From Propionibacteriaceae bacterium (lineage in GTDB: Bacteria; Actinomycetota; Actinomycetes; Propionibacteriales; Propionibacteriaceae): a stretch of 8,437 bases of DNA. The stretch lies in NCBI GenBank assembly GCA_031282235.1, contig JAITED010000168.1, positions 1-8,437 on the forward strand. The letters run 5' to 3'. The number at the start of each line of letters is the position of its first letter. Position 1 is the first letter of the stretch. The notes under the pieces are model-generated. The model worked only from the letters and a program-made list of their open reading frames with translations, was not told where the DNA came from and ran no database searches. Shown here in pieces: positions 1 to 5,011 of this stretch. The position numbers were made by a program, and so were the translations under genes.

Positions 1-122
1 ACTCTGGCACCCAGCGTCGCTGTGGGCGCTAACTCCTCCGGCACCTCGTAATCAAAAAACCGGTCTAGGTGCGGCAGGGGCACATCCACCGCCACCTGCG
101 CCACCAGCCGTGCCTCCGCCAT
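1..122 (-). CDS. priA: Primosomal protein PriA, N-terminal fragment (runs off the window)
   Basis: The reverse strand from an ATG at 122 encodes 40 full residues before the window ends. The stretch VDVPLPHLDRFFDYEVPEEL (residues 13-32) is the characteristic start of the PriA DNA-binding domain, which recognises the 3' end of the leading strand at stalled forks. PriA restarts replication by loading the replicative helicase; in several actinobacteria the helicase motifs are degenerate, but that part lies outside this window. A TAA two codons upstream in frame rules out a longer start at this position. No clear Shine-Dalgarno precedes the ATG, and the GTG at codon 7 is an alternative start. The gene follows metK by 186 bp, and metK-priA proximity is common in actinobacteria, which supports the call. 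Identification rests on a short fragment. Confidence 0.85.
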   Translation of the reverse strand, partial: MAEARLVAQVAVDVPLPHLDRFFDYEVPEELAPTATLGAR

Positions 123-132
123 AACTTAGAAG

Positions 133-161
133 CCTAACCGGTAGTACGACCTAACTGGTAG
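133..161. repeat. Tandem 12-bp direct repeat upstream of priA
   Basis: CCTAACCGGTAG at 133-144 recurs as CCTAACTGGTAG at 150-161, one mismatch in 12 and a 17-bp period. It sits 10-40 bp upstream of the priA start. The spacing is not a whole number of helical turns (about 1.6), so two side-by-side operator sites on one helix face are not obvious. Function is unknown; it may be chance. Confidence 0.4.
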
Positions 162-231
162 CGCAACCCCCATAATCCGCACCCGCATCAGGCATTTACG
201 CCCCTACGCCGTGCTGCGCACCTCGCCACGC

Positions 232-260
232 ATTATGGGACAGTGTGGAGAAGGGAACAA
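232..260 (-). promoter_or_regulatory. Possible sigma70-type promoter reading into priA
   Basis: On the reverse strand a CATAAT box (232-237, five of six matches to TATAAT) is preceded at exactly 17 bp by TTGTTC (255-260, TTG retained). Transcription would begin near 225, leaving a leader of about 100 nt before priA. The spacing and the -10 are good and the -35 is weak. It lies just downstream of the metK 3' hairpins, where a new promoter would be expected if those hairpins end the metK transcript. Confidence 0.3.
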
Positions 261-301
261 ACCCCCGGCGGCTCTGCCGCCACCCCCTTTACAAAAGGGG
301 G
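257..301 (-). terminator. Possible transcription terminator of metK
   Basis: The metK stop codon is followed within 10 nt, on the reverse strand, by the two strong hairpins of the palindromic element and then GGGGG-TTTGTT. The T tract is short and separated from the last stem by five G residues, so this is not a textbook intrinsic terminator, but the stacked GC hairpins directly after the gene could stop or pause polymerase and protect the 3' end. Confidence 0.35.
262..301. repeat. Double-hairpin palindromic element (REP-like) after metK
   Basis: Two perfect hairpins stand side by side. One is an 8-bp stem (CCCCCTTT 283-290, AAAGGGGG 294-301) with a 3-nt loop. The other is a 6-bp stem (GGCGGC 267-272, GCCGCC 276-281) with loop TCT. 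A second CCCCC run at 262-266 can also pair with GGGGG at 297-301, closing the whole element as one long stem. The architecture (short C/G-run arms around an internal GC hairpin) resembles dispersed extragenic palindromes found in many bacteria. Only one copy is in this window, so its repeated nature is inferred. Confidence 0.5.
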
Positions 302-308
302 CAACTAA

Positions 309-1487
309 CTAGACAGCGGCTAGGAGGGCGGGGACGCGGTCGGTGCGCTCCCAAGTGAACTCGGGGAGTTCGCGGCCAAAGTGGCCGTAGTTGGTGGTGA
401 GGGAGTAGATGGGGCGCAGCAGTTGCAGTTCGTCGATGATGGCTGCGGGGCGTAGGTCGAACACTTGGGTTACGGCGCGCTGAATGGTTTCGTCGCTCAC
501 GGTGCCGGTGCCGAAAGTGTCAACGTATAGGCCGAGGGGACGCGCTTTGCCGATGGCGTAGGCCACCTGAAGTTCACAGCGGCTCGCTAAACCGGCGGCC
601 ACTACGTTTTTCGCTACCCACCGCAACGCATACGCTGCGGAACGGTCAACCTTGGAGGGGTCTTTGCCGGAGAAAGCGCCGCCGCCATGCCGCGCCATGC
701 CGCCGTAGGTATCAATGATGATTTTGCGCCCGGTGAGCCCGGAATCGCCGGTGGGGCCGCCGATGACAAACTGGCCGGTGGGGTTTACGTAAAGCTGAAA
801 ACCGTCCAGACTCAAACCGGAAGTCGCCAACACTGGCGACACCACCTGCGCGGCGACATCGGCGCTAATCTGTTCCGCGGATACGCCGGGGTCGTGCTGT
901 GCGGAGACCACCACCGCCGTAACCGCCACGGGGCGTCCGTCCTCGTAGCCGACGCTCACTTGGGTTTTGCCATCGGGGCGTAAATACGGCAACGCTTGGG
1001 TGCGGCGCAGTTCCGCCAGCCGTTCTGAAAGCCGATGCGCCAAATGAATCGGCATGGGCATTTTGGTGGGGGTTTCGTCGCAGGCGTAGCCGAAAACCAT
1101 GCCTTGGTCCCCCGCCCCCTGCGCATCCCGAGCATCCGCTGCGAACCCGAAACGCGCTTCCCAAGATTTAGTAACCCCTTGGGCGATGTCGGGCGATTGG
1201 TTGTTGATTGCCACCATCACACCGCAGGAGTGACCGTCAAAACCCCTAGTCGGAGAGTCATATCCGATATTGGTGAGGGTGCGGCGCGCCAAATCAGTGA
1301 CATCGACATACGCTTCCGTGGTTGCCTCGCCGGAGACCACAATCACCCCGTTAGCAGCCAGCGTCTCCACCGCTACCCTAGAGTCGGGGTCTTGCTCCAA
1401 CATGGCGTCCAACACCGCATCGGAGACCGCATCCGCCACCTTATCCGGGTGCCCCTCGGTGACAGATTCAGATGTAAAGACCCTCAT
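309..1487 (-). CDS. metK: S-adenosylmethionine synthetase (methionine adenosyltransferase)
   Basis: Cytoplasmic enzyme that makes S-adenosylmethionine from ATP and methionine, releasing phosphate and diphosphate. It is 392 residues long, within the usual 380-405 range. The start FTSESVTEGHPDK (residues 4-16) carries the methionine/ATP-site His of GHPDK. GAGDQGMVFGYA at 124-135 is the family signature, VIGGPTGDSGLTGRKII at 241-257 is the ATP-binding region, and GGGAFSGKDPSKVDRSA at 268-284 is the P-loop-like signature. All key residues are present and the protein ends normally in a TAG. The ATG at 1487 is preceded by GGGAG (1492-1496) only 4 bp away, a close but usable ribosome site, and starts about where the family does. 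It follows rpoZ by 104 bp. In M. tuberculosis coaBC lies between these two genes; here it is absent. No SAM riboswitch was recognised upstream. Confidence 0.97.
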   Translation of the reverse strand: MRVFTSESVTEGHPDKVADAVSDAVLDAMLEQDPDSRVAVETLAANGVIVVSGEATTEAYVDVTDLARRTLTNIGYDSPTRGFDGHSCGVMVAINNQSPDIAQGVTKSWEARFGFAADARDAQGAGDQGMVFGYACDETPTKMPMPIHLAHRLSERLAELRRTQALPYLRPDGKTQVSVGYEDGRPVAVTAVVVSAQHDPGVSAEQISADVAAQVVSPVLATSGLSLDGFQLYVNPTGQFVIGGPTGDSGLTGRKIIIDTYGGMARHGGGAFSGKDPSKVDRSAAYALRWVAKNVVAAGLASRCELQVAYAIGKARPLGLYVDTFGTGTVSDETIQRAVTQVFDLRPAAIIDELQLLRPIYSLTTNYGHFGRELPEFTWERTDRVPALLAAV

Positions 1488-1566
1488 GTTGCTCCCACCA
1501 TGTCTTTCCCACTACGAGCGTTACTGGCTGGCGTTGCGGTTTGTTGAGACCAAAAGTTTCGCAGAA

Positions 1567-1572
1567 GTTATA
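1567..1572 (-). promoter_or_regulatory. Possible -10 box upstream of metK
   Basis: TATAAC on the reverse strand (five of six matches to TATAAT) lies in the rpoZ-metK gap about 80 bp before the metK ATG. The hexamer 17 bp upstream (CTAGGC, overlapping the rpoZ stop) does not resemble TTGACA. A -10 alone is weak evidence, but this 104-bp gap is wide for this cluster and could hold a metK promoter. Confidence 0.2.
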
Positions 1573-1591
1573 CGAAAACCAGCCGCACTGC

Positions 1592-1942
1592 CTAGGTGAG
1601 CAGCAGGTCGTCGATATCCGGCAGGCCGGGCGAGAAAGTGAACTCGGGGTTCGCCGCCGCTGCAGCGCGCGCCTCATTCTCAGCTTCCAAATCGACCTGT
1701 TCGTATTCGAGCAGGCTCTCTTTGATTTCGCGTAACGCGATAGAGAGCGGTTTCTCCTGCGGAGAGTTCGGCACCAGCGGCCCAACGTTATCCAACAACC
1801 CCTCGCCCAACTGCTGATAATAAGCGTTGATAGCGCGGGCGCGTTTGGCCGCAAACAGCACTAGGCGGTATTTGGAATCGACGTGCTCCAACAGATCGTC
1901 GATGGGGGGAGAGGTGATGCCCTCAGGCGTGGGATTGCTCAC
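1592..1942 (-). CDS. rpoZ: DNA-directed RNA polymerase subunit omega
   Basis: Small RNA polymerase subunit (116 residues) that wraps the C-terminal tail of beta-prime and aids core assembly. The conserved omega core is clear: PPIDDLLEHVDSKYRLVLFA (residues 12-31), followed by AKRARAINAYYQQLGEGLL. The actinobacterial block EKPLSIALREI follows near residues 63-73. The acidic, alanine-rich tail after this is variable in the family. The start is a GTG at 1942, with GAAGG at 1950-1954 seven bp upstream; an in-frame TGA six codons before it excludes a longer form. It follows gmk by 83 bp, and gmk-rpoZ adjacency is conserved across very many bacteria, which supports both calls. In Escherichia coli omega forms part of a ppGpp site; whether that holds in this organism cannot be told. 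Confidence 0.96.
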   Translation of the reverse strand: MSNPTPEGITSPPIDDLLEHVDSKYRLVLFAAKRARAINAYYQQLGEGLLDNVGPLVPNSPQEKPLSIALREIKESLLEYEQVDLEAENEARAAAAANPEFTFSPGLPDIDDLLLT

Positions 1943-2012
1943 TTTAAGACCTTCGTTTCATACCATGAATGCGTGCAGGCTACGTTCATAGCTGCTCGTT
2001 TCTTGCGCCTTA

Positions 2013-2035
2013 GACCCCAATTGGGTCATAGACCC
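2013..2035. repeat. Overlapping alternative hairpins at the gmk 3' end
   Basis: GACCC (2013-2017), GGGTC (2023-2027) and GACCC (2031-2035) alternate, so the middle arm can pair with either neighbour: a 5-bp stem with loop CAATT or a 5-bp stem with loop ATA. CCCAATTGGG at 2016-2025 is itself a perfect 10-bp palindrome. The structure covers the gmk stop codon (TGA, 2026-2028). No T tract follows on the reverse strand, so it is not an obvious terminator; a role in mRNA processing or protein binding is possible but unproven. Confidence 0.4.
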
Positions 2036-2625
2036 ATAAACTCTACCAGTTCACACACTGCCGTATCCAGTTCGTCGTTGACTATTACCTTGTCGAACTC
2101 GGCAGTCAACGTCAACTCGTGGCGGGCAGTCTGAAGGCGGCGCTCCATCTGGGCGGGCGTTTCTGCCCCGCGCCCTTGGAGCCGACTCACCAACGCCTCC
2201 CAGTTGGGGGGTGCGATAAATACCAGCACCGCTTCTGGGATGGATTGGCGTATCTGCTGCGCACCCTGTACATCAATCTCTAGGATGACGGAACGCCCAG
2301 CCGCTAACGCGCTACACACCGGCTCCCGGGGGGTGCCGTAGCGGGCGGAACCATGTATCTCAGCCCACTCCAACAGCCCGGAGGTAGCGACCAGTTCACT
2401 GAAGTGTGCCTCACTCACAAAGTGGTAGTGCACACCATCCACCTCGCCCGGGCGCGGGCTCCGCGTCGTCACCGATACTGAGACATACACCTCAGGGTGC
2501 GCGGCGTGAACCCGAGACACCAAGGTGCCTTTACCTACGGCAGTCGGCCCAGAGATTACAAAAAGCCGGGCTGGGCTGCCGTAGGGTTCGGCTACTGGCT
2601 CAGTGAAACTCGGCGATGAGGGCAT
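2026..2625 (-). CDS. gmk: Guanylate kinase
   Basis: Cytoplasmic nucleoside monophosphate kinase converting GMP (or dGMP) and ATP to GDP and ADP, needed for GTP synthesis and GMP recycling. From the ATG at 2625 it is 199 residues. The P-loop GPTAVGKGT is at 26-34, the GMP-binding segment SVTTRSPRPGEVDGVHYHF at 51-69, EWAEIHGSARYGT at 86-98, the EIDVQGA strand at 116-122, and the arginine-rich lid GRGAETPAQMERRL at 151-164; all catalytic arginines expected in these motifs are present. The start lies inside mihF (26-nt overlap) with no good Shine-Dalgarno, suggesting translation coupled to mihF. A TTG one codon upstream is the only other start; there is none between the ATG and the P-loop. Followed by rpoZ, its usual partner. 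GMP kinase is inhibited by (p)ppGpp in some Gram-positive bacteria; not testable here. Confidence 0.96.
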   Translation of the reverse strand: MPSSPSFTEPVAEPYGSPARLFVISGPTAVGKGTLVSRVHAAHPEVYVSVSVTTRSPRPGEVDGVHYHFVSEAHFSELVATSGLLEWAEIHGSARYGTPREPVCSALAAGRSVILEIDVQGAQQIRQSIPEAVLVFIAPPNWEALVSRLQGRGAETPAQMERRLQTARHELTLTAEFDKVIVNDELDTAVCELVEFMGL

Positions 2626-2917
2626 CAAGCTGATGCTTGCCGAGCCCCCGGATGCGCCGGTTCTCGGCGATGCCGAGCCGATGCAACACGTCTAGGGCGC
2701 GCTTATCACCGATACGCGGTTGGGTTTTAACCAAATCGAGAACGCGAATCCGGGAAAGAATCTCATTCCCAGCGGCCTTAGCCAACGCCTGGGAAACACT
2801 CAATTCACCGGAACGCACCGCGTCCTTCATAGCGGCACGCTCTTGGCGAGCCTTAGTGGCCGCCTGACGGGCGGCTTGCAACTGCTCTGGGGTCAGTTTC
2901 GGGATTTCGTTTGGCAC
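2600..2917 (-). CDS. mihF: Integration host factor, actinobacterial type (mIHF nucleoid protein)
   Basis: Small basic DNA-binding protein of the mycobacterial integration host factor family, unrelated in sequence to the HU-like IHF of proteobacteria. It binds and shapes chromosomal DNA and in mycobacteria assists phage L5 integrase. Family features seen: LTPEQLQAA near the start, a charged helix KARQERAAMKDAVRSGELS, a central region with VLDLVKTQPRIGDKRALDVL, and the C-terminal signature RRIRGLGKHQLDAL, matching the H2TH-like DNA-binding end. The GTG at 2917 gives 105 residues and sits 8 bp after AAGGAG (2926-2931). An ATG two codons earlier (2923, 107 residues) is only 2 bp from that site, too close for good initiation, so I prefer the GTG. 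It lies 132 bp after pyrF, the widest gap in the pyrimidine half, and overlaps gmk. Confidence 0.93.
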   Translation of the reverse strand: MPNEIPKLTPEQLQAARQAATKARQERAAMKDAVRSGELSVSQALAKAAGNEILSRIRVLDLVKTQPRIGDKRALDVLHRLGIAENRRIRGLGKHQLDALIAEFH

Positions 2918-2925
2918 GAACATCT

Positions 2926-2931
2926 CTCCTT
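2926..2931 (-). promoter_or_regulatory. Ribosome binding site that decides the mihF start
   Basis: AAGGAG on the reverse strand. It is 8 bp from the GTG at 2917 but only 2 bp from the ATG at 2923. Normal spacing favours the GTG, which also places the LTPEQ motif nearer its usual distance from the N terminus. Confidence 0.6.
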
Positions 2932-2962
2932 GCGGCTCAATGCTTACGACTTTGACTTCACA

Positions 2963-2993
2963 ACGTTAGCTCAAACTGCGTCCAAATGTGCAA
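2963..2993 (-). promoter_or_regulatory. Weak candidate promoter for mihF
   Basis: Reverse-strand TAACGT (2963-2968, fits the TAnnnT pattern of actinobacterial -10 boxes) follows TTGCAC (2988-2993) at 19 bp. Spacing is long and the -35 keeps only TTG. Offered because the 132-bp AT-richer gap before mihF is the most likely place for an internal promoter in this block. Confidence 0.2.
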
Positions 2994-3015
2994 TGTGAAG
3001 CAAAAAGGACTCAAT

Positions 3016-3059
3016 TTGGCCAGATATTTGGTCAAATGCTTGCTCAAATATCTGGTCAA
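3016..3059. repeat. Near-perfect inverted repeat at the pyrF stop codon
   Basis: CCAGATATTTG (3020-3030) and CAAATATCTGG (3045-3055) are perfect 11-bp inverted arms around a 14-nt spacer. Pairing continues outward for three more base pairs past one mismatch (3016-3018 with 3057-3059), giving 14 pairs out of 15. The outer arm runs into the TGA of pyrF. The arms are AT-rich in the centre and no T tract follows directly on either strand (a reverse-strand TTTTT begins about 10 nt beyond the outer arm), so it may be an operator, an mRNA-processing hairpin or an imperfect terminator between pyrF and mihF. Confidence 0.6.
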
Positions 3060-3865
3060 TTATAGAGCGCTAACCCGCTAGCGCGACTACGCAGTCTCGC
3101 TACATCATCCCCGGCGGCAGCAATCTCGCGGCTGGCACTGGGTAAAACCCGCTGATACGCGGTGCCAAAACTGGTTTGCAGCCCGGCAACACTGCCCCCT
3201 TGGAAGCCGATACCGGGAGCCAAAATCCAACCATCAAAACGCGAAAGGTCAACCCCTAAATCGGCGCGGGTGGCACCAACCACCAACCCCACCAGTGGGG
3301 TTCCCGCCTGCTGATTGCTGGCAGTGGCAGCGTCAACGATTGACTGCGCCACGCTACTGCCCGCCGCAGTACGCGCCTGCTGCAAAGCGTCACCCTCCGG
3401 GTTGGAGGTACGAGCCAATACGAACACCCCTTTGCCGTTTTGTGCCGCCAACTCCAGTGCCGGATTCAGCGCCGCAAAACCAAGATACGGGCTGAGCGTT
3501 ACCGCGTCAGCGGCTAGTTCACCGGCTCCCAGATAGGCGCGGGCGTAAGCCTGCATAGTGGAACCGATGTCGCCGCGCTTCACGTCCAGTATCGAAAGCG
3601 CCCCTTGGGCGGCGATGTCAACGAGCACCCGTCCCAAAACTGCAACCCCCGCTGAGCCGTGCGCCTCGAAAAACGCCGACTGCGGCTTAAACACCGCCAC
3701 CTGCTCCCCCAGCGCCGCCACTAGGGTGCGTGCGAAGCGCTCACAGCCCGCTGCGCTGTCCGCTAAGCCCCAACTGGCTAGTGTGGCGGCGTGTGGGTCG
3801 ATACCGACGCACAGCCGCCCTCTGAGCGCTGTGAGCCCCTGTAACCTGTCAGCGAACGTTTCCAT
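3056..3865 (-). CDS. pyrF: Orotidine 5'-phosphate decarboxylase, type 2
   Basis: Last step of UMP synthesis: decarboxylation of orotidine monophosphate, in the cytoplasm, usually as a homodimer. The 269-residue length fits the longer type 2 (mycobacterial-like) family, not the 230-residue E. coli type. GIDPH (21-25) is the first substrate-binding segment, VAVFKPQ (57-62) carries the conserved lysine, and LDVKRGDIGST (93-103) holds the catalytic Asp-Lys-Asp array (D94, K96, D99). LAPGIGFQGG (215-224) is the phosphate-binding loop. A strong ribosome site AGGAGG (3874-3879) lies 8 bp before the ATG. It follows pyrD by 72 bp; that gap contains inverted segments that could fold over the ribosome site. 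Complete and intact. Confidence 0.96.
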   Translation of the reverse strand: METFADRLQGLTALRGRLCVGIDPHAATLASWGLADSAAGCERFARTLVAALGEQVAVFKPQSAFFEAHGSAGVAVLGRVLVDIAAQGALSILDVKRGDIGSTMQAYARAYLGAGELAADAVTLSPYLGFAALNPALELAAQNGKGVFVLARTSNPEGDALQQARTAAGSSVAQSIVDAATASNQQAGTPLVGLVVGATRADLGVDLSRFDGWILAPGIGFQGGSVAGLQTSFGTAYQRVLPSASREIAAAGDDVARLRSRASGLALYN

Positions 3866-3869
3866 GTTT

Positions 3870-3930
3870 CACCCCTCCTAGCAAGCGTCTCATTTTAACC
3901 GAAAGCTTACGGGTTACTGGGTGAGGGGCG
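3870..3930 (-). promoter_or_regulatory. Possible leader hairpin covering the pyrF ribosome site
   Basis: On the reverse strand CGCCCCTC (3923-3930) can pair with GAGGGGTG (3870-3877), eight pairs including one G-U, burying part of AGGAGG. Inside the loop AACCCG and CGGTT (3897-3915) form a smaller stem with one bulge. A TAAAAT (3892-3897) resembling a -10 box lies in the same gap but has no -35. Could tune pyrF translation relative to pyrD, or be chance pairing in a C/G-rich leader. Confidence 0.25.
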
Positions 3931-3937
3931 CGCTACG

Positions 3938-5011
3938 CTACCCCGCTGGGTGGGTGAGGCGGTTGATACCGGCTATCAGAGCAGGGCCATTGAAGATGAA
4001 GCCAGTGAAAATCTGTACCAACTGTGCGCCAGCGTCAAACATGGCTTGGGCGTCGCTCGGGGTCATGATGCCACCGGAGGCCATCACGGGCAGGTTGGTG
4101 CGAGCCACCACCTTTTCAACCACCGCCAGCGCTAGCGCGGTGAGGGGGGCACCGGAGAGACCGCCGGTTTCTAACGCTTTAAGCTCGTCGGCGGGGTCGA
4201 TGTTTTCCCTAGTGATGGTGGTGTTGGTAGCGATGATGCCCGCAGCACCCTGATTTTCGCACACCGCAACCGCAGCGTCTATCTCAGCGTCGCTTAGGTC
4301 GGGAGCCAGTTTGACGAAAATCGGCACCGGGTGGGTGGGGTTTAGGGTTTTGGCTTCGGCGGTGAGGGCGGCGATGAGGGCTTCCAACTGGGAGTGCTCC
4401 TGTAGTTGGCGCAACCCGGGGGTGTTGGGGCTGGATACGTTCACCGCGATGTAGTCAGCGTATGGGGCTAAAGTGCGCAGGCTGGTCAGATAGTCCGGTA
4501 TCGCCTCCGCTACCGGCACGATTTTGGTTTTCCCGATAGAGATACCGATAGGAGCCGGGTTAGTGCCGCGAAACATGCCGTATGACGCTAACGTCTGCGC
4601 CACCTGAGCGGCACCGGGGTTGTTGAAGCCCATCCGGTTTATCAAAGCCTTAGAGGACACTAGCCGAAACGAACGCGGCTTATCGTTGCCCGGTTGCGCC
4701 TGCGCGGTTACGGTGCCCAGCTCGGCAAAACCGCACCCCAGCGGGGCCCACACCCTAGCGGCGGTGGCATCCTTGTCCAGCCCGGCGGCGATACCGACCC
4801 GACCGGGGAAGTCGATGCCCGCTACGCTCACCGCGTGCTGCGGTTTCCCGAGAAACACCGGAATCGTGGCGCGCACCGGGGCGGGCAGCGCCGCCAACAC
4901 TTTAATCATCCACTCGTGGATATGCTCTGGGTCCATACGGAACAGCACGGGGCGCACTAGGGTGCGATAACCGCCGAGTAGCGTCCGCACGTATAACTCA
5001 TCCCAACTCAT
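3938..5011 (-). CDS. pyrD: Dihydroorotate dehydrogenase (quinone), class 2
   Basis: Flavoenzyme oxidising dihydroorotate to orotate with quinone as acceptor, attached to the inner face of the membrane. The 357-residue protein has the class 2 N-terminal extension (YRTLVRPVLFRMDPEHIHEW, 15-34), which forms the membrane- and quinone-facing helices. AAGLDKD (75-81) and AELGTVTAQAQPGNDKPRSF (96-115) shape the FMN and substrate site, and NRMGFNN is at 125-131. NVSSPNTPGLR (191-201) carries the catalytic serine that marks class 2, with FVKLAPD at 232-238, TNTT at 262-265 and SGGI at 312-315 for FMN phosphate. The ATG at 5011 shares one base with the carB stop (TGATG) and has GGAGG 7 bp upstream; a GTG at 5029 would add six residues but has poorer support. 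In M. tuberculosis pyrD lies elsewhere, so its position inside car-pyrF is notable. Confidence 0.97.
   Translation of the reverse strand: MSWDELYVRTLLGGYRTLVRPVLFRMDPEHIHEWMIKVLAALPAPVRATIPVFLGKPQHAVSVAGIDFPGRVGIAAGLDKDATAARVWAPLGCGFAELGTVTAQAQPGNDKPRSFRLVSSKALINRMGFNNPGAAQVAQTLASYGMFRGTNPAPIGISIGKTKIVPVAEAIPDYLTSLRTLAPYADYIAVNVSSPNTPGLRQLQEHSQLEALIAALTAEAKTLNPTHPVPIFVKLAPDLSDAEIDAAVAVCENQGAAGIIATNTTITRENIDPADELKALETGGLSGAPLTALALAVVEKVVARTNLPVMASGGIMTPSDAQAMFDAGAQLVQIFTGFIFNGPALIAGINRLTHPAG

Noticed and set aside
169..239. Inverted repeat CCCATAAT (169-176) and ATTATGGG (232-239)
   Set aside because: Perfect 8-bp arms, but 55 bp apart with no supporting structure; this is expected by chance often enough that I do not call it.
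1035..1547. 170-codon open frame on the plus strand opposite metK
   Set aside because: It lies antisense to an intact, motif-complete metK, its arginine/histidine-rich translation matches no family I know, and GC-rich genes commonly leave such open antisense frames.
1488..1591. SAM riboswitch upstream of metK
   Set aside because: The gap is only 104 bp and lacks the conserved core sequences of SAM-I or SAM-II aptamers; GGCTGG/CCAGCC pairing is too distant and short to support an aptamer.
1468..1854. 128-codon reverse-strand frame spanning rpoZ and the rpoZ-metK gap
   Set aside because: It overlaps the clearly conserved rpoZ in another frame and would also overlap the metK start; the translation has no recognisable motif, so it is not a displaced coaBC remnant.
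3004..3059. Classical intrinsic terminator after pyrF
   Set aside because: The inverted repeat is strong, but the nearest reverse-strand T run (3002-3006) begins about 10 nt beyond the outer arm and the stem is AT-rich, so I list it as a repeat of unknown role.
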